Positions 25,571-37,859 of a stretch of 64,000 nt of DNA are shown here, piece by piece (the stretch's first letter is position 1; each line of letters begins with the position of its first letter). A model generated the notes under the pieces. It saw nothing but the letters and a program-made list of their open reading frames with translations. It had not been told where the DNA came from and ran no database searches. Source of the DNA: Antilocapra americana (Eukaryota > Chordata > Mammalia > Artiodactyla > Antilocapridae); contig ML660201.1 of the NCBI GenBank assembly GCA_007570785.1, positions 37,403,656 through 37,467,655 of the forward strand. Reading direction: 5' to 3'. Both the position numbers and the translations under genes were made by a program.

Positions 25571-27361
25571 AAGCTAGCCCCTTCCTCCTTTTAAAAAACT
25601 CAGCTCTATTCAAAACCGTGGTCTGTAGGATTTCTTAAGGATGCATTTTCTGAAGTTGAAATGAATAATGGAAAGCAATAGCCATTCATTGGCAAGTAAA
25701 TCGTTGCCACATTGTATGTTTTATTTAGAACACCACTGCTTTTTTTTTTTTGGTCATTAAATGGAGGCAAAATGATTTGTAAATACTAAGTGCCCTGCTT
25801 GCTAAGAGGCATTAGCATCTATGAATTCTGCATGCCACTTGGACTAGGCTGTTAATCAGGTGTGTTTTATTGCTATGTATTTTCAAGAGAGGAGTAAAAA
25901 AAAATCCACAACTATAGCAATTGAGAGCTAGCTAAAGTTCTGAATATCCAGAGTCAGATTATTTCAAAATCCTTCACTAGGAATTGACTTTCTGAGCAAT
26001 GATATCATAGTAGATCTTAAGAACTAAGAAAGATGCTAAATCTTTGCAAACCTTCATGTAAGTGTCAGACATTTTCCTCTATAAAAGATGACCTTCTAAG
26101 TTCTAAGAACAGAACAGAAGGGTCTGTGACAGTAACATAGCCTTCCTTGGAAAAATCTAAATGAGAAATGAATTGTGGGATGGGAGAAAATGCTATTACT
26201 TAACAAAATAGGTTGTTTTAATGATTCTATTCAGATGGGTCTAAATCAGCTATTATTTTAATATATATGTATGTATATTTATGTATATATGATGTTAATA
26301 GTGAAAAAGTAAGTGAAATAGTGGGAGGAAAAAAGCCCTACAACTCAGTAATTGCTGAAAAATCTACCTTCATTTTTCAACAATCTGTCATATATTTTTT
26401 CAGTAAATCAGGCTATTAAAGAAAATGTGTAACCTGCAAGCTTAGATTCAAAGCATGTCTTATTTGCCTCCTCTATGTGTTTTTTAATAAAGAAATCTTA
26501 AATCTGTGGTAAATATTGAGTTCCCAAGAAGATCTCAATTTCAGAACTCTCAGTATTTGGTGCTTCCATGTTGCTAAATGGAATGCCAGTAATAGATGAT
26601 TAAACGAGTAAAACTGTATGAAGAATATGTGTAACAGCCATATAAGCGTTCAGTGCTCATTTGCTTTTATCTTCTGGGGATCAGGTGTAGTGGTAGATGT
26701 TGAGACTTAGCCTAGCCATTCCCCACATGTGCATGCTGTCAAAGTTGTAGAATATGACAGGGGGAGCCCCTAAATCTACCCATGGTAGGATCAAAGCAGA
26801 TTTGATTAAAAGAACTGTCTTGAAAAGTCAGAAAGTCAGGAGTAGAAAAGTCATTACCTTAAAACCAGCATGGAATGCACAGATACTGTAGAAAAGCTCA
26901 GAATGTCTGGAGTGCAGTGGTGGTATGGTGCTCCTGACCAAAAGTACTGTCTGCAAGGCTCTATCAGTTGTGTTCTCAACAGGAAACAGATGGCAGATTC
27001 AAAATCGTGATGAACTGAAGAGCTTATTTTCAAGGGCACGATTGACAAAGTTGTGGACTGAGTGTAGGGAAACCACAGAATATGTATAAAGTGGAATCAG
27101 TGATAACAGCTGTTATTTCTTGACATGAAGGGACCAGGGGAGGGAGCTGGTGTGGAAACCACAAAGGATCAAGGTGTGGGGAGGAGCTTGCCTTGAGAAG
27201 ACTGTGACCTTCCATTGAGGAAGCCAGATAGAGGTGACTTCCCAGGGAGGAACTAGAGGATAAATACCATTATCAACTCTCTTCCCTTCTTCCCATCTCC
27301 TGTTTGGCCTCTCTTTAGGAAAATAGTGAGCCTTTTTCATGGGCAAGTGGAATCTGGGATT
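25571..27361. other. Unassigned AT-rich sequence
   Basis: About 1.8 kb with no young repeat and no gene. Overlapping minus ORFs of 61-77 codons at 26854-27346 show no recognised domain. Confidence 0.4.
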
Positions 27362-27374
27362 CCTACCTGTTTTC

Positions 27375-27884
<510 letters not shown>

Positions 27885-27948
27885 CCTACCTGTTTTCTTT
27901 ACATCAGCTTCCCTGGAGACTTTTACCTGTCACCCACCCTGCTTCTCT

Positions 27949-28178
27949 GGGGCTTCCAAGGTGGCGCTAGTGGTAAAAAAAAAAAAAAAAAAAAAAAAAA
28001 ACCACTCTCCAATGCATGGGATGTAAGAGACACAGGTTCCATCCTGGGTTGGGAGGATCCCCTGGAGGAGGGCATGGCTGCAGTATTCTTGCCTGGATAA
28101 TCCCATGGACAGAGGATCCTGGTGTGTTGCAGTCCACAGGGTTGCACAGAGTGGGACACGACTAAAGCAGCTTAGCAT
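27949..28178 (+). mobile_element. Bov-tA SINE with internal A27 expansion
   Basis: Forward copy beginning 'gggcttccaaggtggcgcta'. The usual 'taaagaa' is replaced by an uninterrupted run of 27 A (27975-28001). The body then resumes: 'ccaatgcatgggatgtaaga', 'tccatcctgggttgggagga', ending 'gtgggacacgactaaagcag'. Confidence 0.9.
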
Positions 28179-28891
28179 ATACATACCCTAATTCTCTCAA
28201 TCATCATCCACATTGAGACAAAACATTGTTTTGATTCATAGAGTTACTCAACATGAATAAGTTGAAGGAGCTTCTTGATAGGCTTGGGGTGAGGCTCCGA
28301 GGCTCTGTTACATATAGTTATCATCACTGTTGTTCAACTTCTTCCTTGTCAAAAAAAGCATGTGTTTGTTCCAAATTTCATTGGCTTTTATGAAAGTCTC
28401 ATTAGGCTTTTGTATATCTTACCCTGTTAAGCCTCCATCACAACCTATGGGCAAGGCAGATAGAGGCACATTTTATTGGTGAAGAAACAGTGTCATGGAA
28501 GTATTCATAAAACTGGAGGTACCACTGAATAGAAAAAGAGCTCAGCCTCATTCACCTGTATGAGGATAAAATATTCCTACACACTATAACATATGCATGC
28601 CATTTACTCCTCTCTCCTGTGATTAATCTAACGCTTAAATGCCAGGCACTGTGCAGGTGGTGGGGAGGAGGAAGGCCCCCTTCTTCTCTATGATGAGTAC
28701 ACTGCACACACCTGGTAGTATCGTTAGGACTAAAAAAAAACAAACAAACAACTATGGTAAGAGAGACTAATTTGATCAGAAAGAGATGAAAACATGTTCT
28801 GCCCCTCCCTTCCCAAATCTCAAGCAGAAAAGCTTTCATATTTGACATGTGTTGCGCTTCTAAGAAATAAATCAGTTTCAAATGAAGATTC
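28179..28891. other. Unassigned sequence
   Basis: The 131-codon minus ORF at 28552-28947 has no recognised domain and partly overlaps the duplicated segment that follows. It is treated as chance. Confidence 0.4.
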
Positions 28892-29045
28892 AGGACAGGG
28901 AAGCCTGGTGTGCTGCCGCCCATGTAGTCACAAACAGTTGGACACACTTTAGTGAAAGAACAACAATAGCAAAGATTATTTCACAATAATATATTTTAGT
29001 TACCTGTAACTATCAAGTTTCCTCTAGTACAGCCTCAACTAAGAG
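28892..29045 (+). repeat. 154-bp exact duplicate, copy 1
   Basis: These 154 bases are identical, base for base, to 30840-30993, in the same orientation. The first ~80 bp are the 3' end of a BovB element and the rest is non-repeat flank. The right boundary at this copy sits in a small perfect hairpin (acagcctc / gaggctgt around 29028-29051). Confidence 0.97.
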
Positions 29046-29610
29046 AGGCTGTCAGGAGATTGCTGTGCAAATTGGTTGAGATGCTGTGTGATGCTGCAGA
29101 TCTTGAACTGACCTGTGTCATTTGCTTTAAGAATGGAGGGAGGGTATTTTTTTTTAATGAGGTCTGTAATGAAATAGGCCTCTGGATTTGACTCTCCCAT
29201 GAGTGGATCCACGTGAGGTTAGGTAGGAGGTGACATTAAAGCTTGCTGCCCTCAAAATGACTTATCCTCCTGCCACTCTTGAGTGTTTCTGGGGGTCGGG
29301 ACAGGTTGTGATAAGAATATTTATTTCAAAAGGAATAAACCCTCTGTTCACTGTCACTGAGGATTAAAACTGCCTTCCCTAACCATTTCTTTCTTCTTTT
29401 GGTCAGTAAAGTGCTAATGTCTATAATGTTGTGTTGCTTTTGTCATATTTTATTTGTTTGATCCTCAAATTGCTACCTCCTTTATTTTGATAACTGGCCC
29501 AATAATTGCCCAGAGGAACTCTTATTAATCATTGCCACTGCATCATCTGTGAAGAACCCATCCTTTGTTATAACTTGTTCCTCCCAGAAAAATCTCTTTA
29601 CATGCTAAGG
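29046..29610. other. Unassigned sequence
   Basis: No gene or repeat recognised. Confidence 0.4.
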
Positions 29611-29822
29611 AAGTGAGTAAGTGTTAGTCGCTCAGCCATGCCTGACTCTTTGCGACCCCATGGAGCCCCCCAGACTCCTCTGTCCATGAAATTTTCTAGG
29701 CACGGATACTGGAGTGGGTTGCGATTTCCTTCTCCAGGGGATCTTCCCAACCCAGGGATCAAACCCGGGTCTCCTGCATTGCAGAAAGATTCTTTACTGA
29801 CTGAGCTACAAGGGAAGCCCTT
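29611..29822 (-). mobile_element. Bov-tA SINE
   Basis: Reverse copy from 'aagtgagtaagtgttagtcg' to 'gactgagctacaagggaagc', full length. Confidence 0.92.
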
Positions 29823-30384
29823 AATAAATACTGAATAATTACTCAGTTACACACTGCATGTTGACCCTATTTAACCTCCTCTGCCTGTGGCAGTATCTTT
29901 TTTCTATAGGTTACAAGTGGTTGAAATCATTTGTTTGTTTGTTTGCTTGTTTTTCAAAAAAAAGAACAAGACCAGGTGATAAACACCATAATCTCTTGTC
30001 TCCTTGGTTAAAGGAGGAGTGTCTGTGGGTTGTTATGGAGATGGGGGTGCAGGCTGTTACAGATTTAGGAAAAGGTATTATAATATTTAGAACAATTAGG
30101 TATTTGGGTAATTTACTTTTCTCAGTTTTGTCATCCAGGTGTGATAAAGTCAAGTCTGTCTACTCAGATCTATGAAGTGGTAAAGTCTCTGCTGAGTAAT
30201 TCTCAAGCAGGAATCATGGGGGAGATTTCTAGGAATTGTGGTATAATCCATCCTATGTGGCCTATGTTCACTAAATACCTACTGTGTTCCTAGGGCTGGG
30301 TAAGCACTGATAGATTTCTGCCCCTGACTTAATGACCTTTTTGTTTTATGTTCTGTAACATGTTTACTGATACAGTAACTCCCA
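29823..30384. other. Unassigned sequence
   Basis: It contains a short GTTT run near 29931-29951. Overlapping ORFs of 105 (plus) and 80 (minus) codons carry no known motif. Confidence 0.4.
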
Positions 30385-30925
30385 AGATACTTGCTCCTTG
30401 GAAGAAAAGCTATGACAAACCGAGACAGTCTATTAAAAAAGCGGAGACATGACTTTTCCAAAAAAAGGCCCATAGATTAAAAGTTACCATTTTTCTAGTA
30501 GTCATGTGAGAGTTGGACCATAGAGGAGGCTAAGTGCTGAAGAAGTGATGCTCTCGAACTGTGGTGCCAGAGAAAACTCTTTAAAGTCCCTTGGACACAA
30601 GAAGATTAAATCAGTCAACCCTAAAGGAAATCCATCCTGAATATTCATTGGAAGGACTGATGCTGAAGCTGTATATACAGTACTTTGGCCACCTGATGCA
30701 CAGACCCAACTCCATGGAAAAGACTCTAATGCTGCGAAATATTGAGGGCTGAAGGAGAAGGAATGACAGAGGATGAGCTGGTTGGATAGCATCACCAAGT
30801 CAATGGACTTGAGTTTGAGCAAACTTTGGGAGATAGTGAAGGACAGGGAAGCCTGGTGTGCTGCCGCCCATGTAGTCACAAACAGTTGGACACACTTTAG
30901 TGAAAGAACAACAATAGCAAAGATT
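30385..30925 (+). mobile_element. BovB 3' fragment (plus)
   Basis: 5'-truncated BovB tail starting near 'atacttgctccttggaagaa'. It runs through the degenerate C-terminal coding region ('ttggaaggactgatgctgaa', 'ggatgagctggttggatagc') and ends after 'gttggacacactttagtgaa'. Many stops. Together with the next BovB it makes a large inverted repeat. Confidence 0.9.
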
Positions 30926-30993
30926 ATTTCACAATAATATATTTTAGTTACCTGTAACTATCAAGTTTCCTCTAGTACAGCCTCAACTAAGAG
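30840..30993 (+). repeat. 154-bp exact duplicate, copy 2
   Basis: Identical to 28892-29045. Here the BovB part is continuous with the longer BovB fragment on the left. The copy ends in the ~180-bp spacer between two inverted BovB elements. Confidence 0.97.
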
Positions 30994-31107
30994 TGATCTT
31001 CTGTGGAACAGTGCCACTTCTTACTTTCTAAGCTCTAATCTTATTGATATAAGCCATTTAAATTTACCTTTATGCTTCTTGAGCTTGGGTGTCGATTTGA
31101 TAATAAC

Positions 31108-31690
31108 CTCAGTTCAATTCAGTTCAGTCGCTCAGTCATGTCTGACTCTTTGTGACCCCATGAACTGCAGTACACCAGGCCTCCCTCTCCATCACCAACT
31201 CCCGGACTCTACCCAAACCCATGTCCATCGAGTCGGTGATGCCATCCAGCCATCTCATCCTCTGTCATCCCCTTCTCCTCCTGCCCCCAATCCTTCCCAG
31301 CATCAGGGTCCTTTCCAACGAGTCATCTCTTCACATGAGGTGGCCAAAGTATTGGAGTTTCAGCTTCAACATCAGTCCTTCCAGTGAACACCCAGGACTG
31401 ATCTCCTTTAGGATGGACTGGTCGGATCTCCTTGCATTCCAAGGGACTCTCAAGAGTCTTCTCCAGCACCACAGTTCAGAAGCATCAATTCTTTGGCGCT
31501 CAGCTTTCTTCACCGTCCAACTCTGACATCCATACATGACTACTGGAAAAACTATAGCCTTGACTAGACGGACCTTTGTTGGCAAAGTAATGTCTCTGCT
31601 TTTCAATATGCTGTCTAGGTTGGTCATAACTTTCCTTCCAAGGAGTAAGCATCTTTTAATTTCATGGCTGCAGTCACCATCTAACAAAAA
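31108..31690 (-). mobile_element. BovB 3' fragment (minus)
   Basis: Reverse-oriented BovB, 3' end at 'ttcaattcagttcagtcgct'. The minus ORF 31331-31720 retains about 100 codons of the BovB C-terminal region (phrases such as 'VMYGCQSWTVKKAE' and 'LKLQYFGHLM'). It is truncated at 'gctgcagtcaccatct'. Confidence 0.92.
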
Positions 31691-33284
31691 AATCTTAAGA
31701 ATGGCAAAGATAAAGAACAACTTTCACTAATGAAAATATTTTAACCTACCCTCTAAAAAAGATTACTGACAAAGGAAGTACACCTGTGAATTGCAACATA
31801 AATTGATGATTTATATCAATTGACATTTGTCATTTTTATTTGTCAGGATAGATTTTAAATGTTTCTGATAAAAATTGACCTATCCCTATTTCCATGTAAC
31901 TATTTCTCCTTGTAGACAGCTGCTGCTGATTGTTGTTTTGCATGTCCATTGAGTTTTAAAACCTATTTCACTTTGGCTTGAAATTTACTTTTTCTTAATA
32001 GCAATTTTTAGTTTTAGTTTTAGTTTTAGTTTTTTATACACTCTAAAAAGTGTATGCAGCCTTTGGAGTTTTTTTCTTTCTTTTTATCATTTAGTGTCAT
32101 TTTCTTGCTTTGCTTTATTATTTTTTTTAAATAAAGCCATCTGTTTAGTAAACATGGAAAATTGATTGATATGAAACCCAGAAAGTTCATAATGACAACT
32201 AAATAACAGATGACAGATTAGATAAGAACAAGTCATTAAGTTGGCCTATAAAAGGACAGCCATCTGCACCACTAAAACAATCTTCCTATTGATGACAGTA
32301 ATAATTTTCAGAGTCCATGACAGCTAAGAATTTATAGAATAAAATGGAAACACTTGTAAATTGAGAAGTGAAGCTTGATTTGGCAATTAATGTAACCACT
32401 TTGTTTCAGGGTTACATGAAAAGTGAGTGAAGATTATACAATATTCTTTGAGAACAAATAATCCTTTTCTCTGTGTATTTACATGTTTTATGTGACACAG
32501 ATAATGACTATATTACCATTATTTTGTTTGGTTAAATTATTAACAGATGCAGAGAGTATAATTCATTGATGACTAAAAAGATTTATGATTCAAATATTTT
32601 TTAAATTTCTTAGTTTATAGATTAGTGATTTATAATTAAAACATAAGTTTAGTGGGGATGTTTAAGGATAACCAATCACAGATCCACAGGACTGAAAAAG
32701 ACCATAGGGTCATCTGCCCTTACCGAGCCAATGCTGCCATCAAAGTTCAATCCAATTTTATATCCCTAACAAAATATGAAGAATAACCAGAATAAACACA
32801 CAATGATATATATGTATTTAGCAGACTTAAACAGAATCAGGGTACCAACAGTTGGACCTGATTAATTTGAGAAAACTGTATCTGCTGCCATTTAAAAGTG
32901 ATATTGAATTAGTAGTTTTAAATATGGAATTGTTTTCCATAGTCACTCATCAATGAGCTAATCCTTTATAATGTTAAATGACTGGAACCTTTGCTCTTCA
33001 GCATGGACCTAATATTATAATTGAATTTGGTGAAAGTGGTTTAACTGGTATTGGATCCTGAGTATCTATACTTTCCCTGTTTCTCCACATCCTTTGTGAA
33101 AACGTATTAATTGATTCTTATAGAATGAAATACTGTTGAGGTTTGGTTGGCCTGGGCTTTGGGGAGAGTTACCCTCTGTCAGAACCTAAGATGATATCAT
33201 TAAAACTGAATCTTTACTTAGCAGGTCCTAGGCACTTTATGCTTTCTATTCATATGCCTTGGATTTTTCTTTTTTTTATGGCTC
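31691..33284. other. Unassigned AT-rich sequence
   Basis: A short (TTTTAG)n run lies at about 32005-32034. No gene. AT content is high through 32000-33100. Confidence 0.45.
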
Positions 33285-33862
33285 TGATGGGTGTGACTGC
33301 AGCCATGAAATCAAAAGACACTTGCTCCCTGGAAGAAAAGTTATGACCCACCTAGACAGAATATTAAAGAGGAGAGACATTACTTTAGCAACAAACTTTC
33401 CTGTCTAGTCAAAGCTATGGTTTTTCCAGTAGTCATTTATGGATATGAGAGTTGGACTATAAAGAAAGCTGAGCGCTGAAGAATTGATCCTTTTGAACTT
33501 GTGATGTTGGAGAAGACTCTTGAGAATCCCCTGGACTGCAAGGAGCTCCAACTAGTCCATCCTAAAGGAAATCAGTCCTAAATATTCATTGGAAGGACTG
33601 ATGCTGAAGCTGAAACTCCAATACTTTGGCGACCTGATGCGAAGCACTAACTCATTGGAAAAGACCCTGATGCTTAGAAAGATTGAAGGTGGGAGGAGAA
33701 GGGGATGACAGAGGATGAGATGATTGGATGGCATCACCGACTCGATGGACATGAGTTTGAACAAGCTCTGGGAGGGGTGATGGTCAGGGAAGACTGGCGT
33801 GCTGCAGTCCATGGGGTCGCAAAGAGTTGGATATGACTGAGTGACTGAACTGAAGGTCAGCT
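33285..33862 (+). mobile_element. BovB 3' fragment (plus)
   Basis: Starts near 'gtgactgcagccatgaaatc', continues 'ttgctccctggaagaaaagt', 'atggcatcaccgactcgatg', and ends 'gatatgactgagtgactgaa'. It is closer to the BovB consensus than the 30385 copy. Confidence 0.92.
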
Positions 33863-33958
33863 TACAGATACCTGGGTAGGAAAAGTTTCAAGTAAAATTA
33901 TAAAGAAGAAAGTGTCTCTGATAAGTCTGTTTTTCACACATAGCTAATGACAGCATGT

Positions 33959-33989
33959 TAATATATATATATATATATATATATATACA
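33959..33989. repeat. (TA)n microsatellite
   Basis: About 30 bp of uninterrupted TA. Confidence 0.95.
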
Positions 33990-35261
33990 CCTATTTATGC
34001 ATTTATATACATTTTAAAAATAAAATGGAAATTGTATTTTAAACAATGTTTGGTACCTGCTTCTACTTACCATTTGTGAGCATGTCATATGCTTTTAAAA
34101 AAATCCTTTATTATTCATAACATAGTAGCCATTGTACCATATAGCATATTTGATATTACCAACTATTTACTCTGGGATATTCACATGATCCAGCTCATGA
34201 TCATGATTGAACAATTTCCGTACATAAATCTCTAGACATCTGCTTTCTTCCTTAGAGTTCCAAGGAGTAGAATAGTTAAGACAAATGTATACAATGTGTT
34301 CAGGTTTTTGCTGCATGCTACCATATGTCTTCTCAGAAAAGCTATCAGGCTCACCATGACTGCATGAATGTTCTTTTCCCTCTATGTGCCATAATTTAAA
34401 AAGAGTTTGTAATATTAACAATGAATCTAACATCTTGTTTTAATGTGAATTTTTGTGTATTGAGAATTTTTATGCCTTTTTTTCCCCCTTTGTTTTTTAA
34501 CTGCTGAAATAATATTTTTCTGTGTGATGCTTTCTTGTTACCTTTGCCTATCTCATTTCTTAAGGGTTGACTCTATTTATTATTATTACTCTGAAGGAGT
34601 CATAGCAGGAGTAGCAGAATAACATTAAGATCGCCTTGACGTTTCTTCAGGAGGAATGGTTTCAAGTTTATCCTCTTAAACCACTAAAATAAACCTGAAG
34701 GACTGCCCTCTATACAAACCACAGTTATTCAACTGAAAATTGAGGCTGTCTGGCAAATCATCTCTTGCATTTTAGGGAACTGATCTCCAAAGGGGTTGAG
34801 ATTAGAGAACTGCATCTTCCTCACTGAGTTGCAAGGTCATTCTGACAAGAGAGAGCTCCCTTATTTGCTGATAAGTGACAAAGCTAGGTGAGAAGGAATC
34901 TAAGAAGAAATGTTCTAGTCACAACTCTTTACATTTGATATGAGTTAATGATCAGATAGGACTTAAAGGCTGAACAACAATGATATGCATTTCTTGCTTG
35001 AAGCAAGGTATGAAAAAATTACGTCTGGGTATAGTGGTGCCTATAGTATTTCTTACATTTTCAGTATGTATTAGGTTGTAACAGTCTTAGCTTCCCATTG
35101 TTCTGTTTTCGTCTTTTATCTTTGAAGACCCCCTGCCTCAGGCTCACTGCTAACAGGTTTAGTGTTTTCAAAGTTCTCAGTATATTTTCCCCTGCATTAT
35201 CCAAGCTTATTGTTGCCTTATCATAGTTAAGTGGCTTCCCTTAGCTCCGGCACAGTCTTGG
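33990..35261. other. Unassigned AT-rich sequence
   Basis: No gene or clear repeat. Confidence 0.4.
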
Positions 35262-35600
35262 GTATTGGCATTCATTTATTTACCCTTCACTTCCCATTTA
35301 CTGAGCACCTACTATGGTCAAAGTACATGCTGAAAGTACAAACAGGAGAGCCATGTTCCCTCATCTCAAATAGAAATTACTCTCATGGGTAAGATAGTTG
35401 CCTGAAGAGGTAATTATACAAGGCATAAAGTGAAATGATAGAGGTACCACAGGATATTAGACAAGTAGTGAGGAGAGGGACTGGGTTGTCAAGGAAGCCT
35501 TCTTGGAGTAAGGGCTACCTGGTTAAATCTTTAGAAGTCCCAGCGGTCAGCCAGAGCTGTGACTGAGCAGCAAAGAATATGCATGATTTTTACAGGGGCT
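35262..35600 (-). repeat. L2 LINE remnant
   Basis: 'tttactgagcacctactatg', then 'tgtcaaggaagccttcttgg' and later 'gactgagcagcaaagaat' match the reverse of the L2 3' region in order. Confidence 0.65.
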
Positions 35601-37127
35601 TGTAAGTGAGTTTGTTAAGAAACACATTGTGAGAGGGAACAATACAGTCTTTGCCCTTTGAAGAACTAGAAAACCTAGCCGTCTCAAAGACTGGAAGTTA
35701 ATAAATAGCTACAATCCTTTTTTTTTTTAGCGATATTACTGTACATCTTTGCATTTGTGAAAAAAATCTACAAGTGATTTCCTTTGAAATTGTTTCTTTT
35801 AATATAGATGCTGTGATTTTAGTGAAAACTTTGACATTATTATATGTGAAAGGACTTCAACATTACTGGCAATATACGGCATAAAACATGATTTTTTTTT
35901 TAAAGGTGGAAATATTGGATCAAAAAAAAGTCTATCAAACAACAGTAATTAACAGTGTAACCTAAAAACTCCTCTTTGTTAAGTAATTGTTTTGCTCTTT
36001 CCTTCAATCATCCACTCATTTGTTGAACAAACATTTGTAACCCTTAGGCATGGTTGAGAACTTTGTTTTTGAATGCAAAGGTATAAATAAGCACAGTTTT
36101 TCTTGATATAGGTTCTGCCTTGACAGGACTATCCATTTTGTTAATTATTATAGTTTTCTTTTATTTTCTTTTAATTAAAAGATAGGTAGACTGGGGATAA
36201 ATAATACAAATGCATGCACAAAAATACAGTAGCGATCTCAAAACAGGGATTGGATGTTTTAAATTTTGCTTCAACCAGGAGAATCATCTTGGGGCTATAG
36301 AATGAGTTTTCCTTCTTCTTCTTTTTTTTTTTTTTTAATACCTACAGCCATTTGCATCCACAATAAATGTTGATATGAAAGTGTTAGTTGTGTTTTTTGT
36401 AAATTGCATGAGTAATTGTCCCCTCAGCACTTGCTAAGTTGATGCTTCCTTTTTTAATGGCTGTAATATATTTGTAAACATGTTTCTTAACTTACTTGAA
36501 AACATGTTTCCATCTCATTTATTTGCAGACAACTTACTGTCTGTTGAATCTTTAGCTTCTTTTTTTCTAATGACTCCTTTGAAATATTATTTTAATGAAC
36601 CTATGAAACACATCATTGTATTCTTTATATTGTGGTTGGACTGCTAATGAGACTCATCCATTAAGTAAATGGCTTTGTAGGCAATGGAAATGTAATAAAT
36701 AAAGTTAGTCTGTTCTTCTTTACTACTTTTCTGCTGATGGGCATACCACATGCTGAGAAGGTAATGTTTCATGGCCAGAACAGTTCAGTTGGGAGGCAGA
36801 TTGGGAATCTTTGCATTATAAAAAAAAGAACATCATAAAAGCACATTTGCAACCCCAACTATTTTTTATATCAAATTATAAGGTAATGTATTTTTAATGC
36901 ATGCATTGTATTACAAATGGATATGCCTTATCAAAGATATCAAGTATCCATAGGAATACTTATAAAGGGGAAAATATTACTTCTCTAGAAATTTAGGAGA
37001 AAAGAAAGAAAACCTATTTTAAGATATAAAATTCTTTTTTTGATATATAGTGCACACTGTTACGTATTTCTGTTATTAATGGTAGTATTGAAACCTTTTT
37101 AAAATAATTAAAAGAGATAGCTTATAT
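35601..37127. other. Unassigned AT-rich sequence
   Basis: About 1.5 kb with T- and A-runs. 36340-36800 looks unlike any repeat I know and has no ORF of note. Confidence 0.4.
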
Positions 37128-37405
37128 AATGGAGGAGGCAATGGCACCCCACTCCAGGACTCCTTCCTGGAAAATCCCATGGACAGAGGAACCTGGTAGG
37201 CTGCAGTCCATGGGGTCGTGAAGAGTCGGACACGACTGAGTGGCTTCACTTTCAGTTTTCACTTTCATGCACTGGAGAAGGAAATGGCAACCCACTCCAG
37301 TGTTCTTGCCTGGAGAGTTCCAGGGACGGCGGAGCCTGGTGGGCTGCCGTCTATGGGGTTGCACAGAGTTGGACACGACTGAAGTGATTAGCAGCAGCAG
37401 CTTAT
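37128..37405 (+). mobile_element. BovA2-type dimeric SINE
   Basis: Two related body units in tandem: 'aggaggcaatggcaccccac' and 'gaaggaaatggcaacccact', each followed by 'cctgg..aatcccatgg' and 'cggacacgactga'-like ends, with an AGC-rich tail. The flanks share 'agcttat' (left near 37120, right near 37400), consistent with a target duplication. Confidence 0.9.
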
Positions 37406-37859
37406 CTAATACATGTAGGGCTCAGCATAGGGGTTAATACATGGTAACTTTAAGCAATAGCATTATAAGATATAAAATTCTACAAAAGCAACTTCTGAAC
37501 AATGATTACATCAAAAAACTAAATTCACGTCCTTTTCGATTTGACCTCATTATTGGCTTTGATTCTCTGCCTTACCAAAAGTAGATACTGGTGTCAAAAA
37601 TGGTCTTGCACATTGCATCTTGTTTTAGTGGAGTCTGGTTGCAACCACCAGTTGTGTCTTCAAATCCCAAGTGTCTTTGTAGTTTGCATAAAATGTTACA
37701 AGCATTTATTCCTCAATATTCCAGTGATGAATCTAATATTGTTGTTATTATTAATTTCATATTTGTAATTCAATGGCTTTCTTTAAGCTTACGGCCATTC
37801 TGATCAGTAAAAACAACAAAATGGCATTGCCAAATGTTTGCGCACCACCACCACCACCC
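37406..37859. other. Unassigned sequence
   Basis: Overlapping plus ORFs of 70-75 codons (37541-37803) are without known motifs. A short CCA run is at about 37846-37858. Confidence 0.4.

Noticed and set aside
28552..28947. 131-codon minus ORF as a possible gene
   Set aside because: It has no recognisable domain and its first codons lie in the BovB-derived duplicated segment.
32005..32034. (TTTTAG)n as an interstitial telomere-like repeat
   Set aside because: The unit is TTTTAG, not TTAGGG, and only four to five units are present in T-rich DNA. It is simple sequence.
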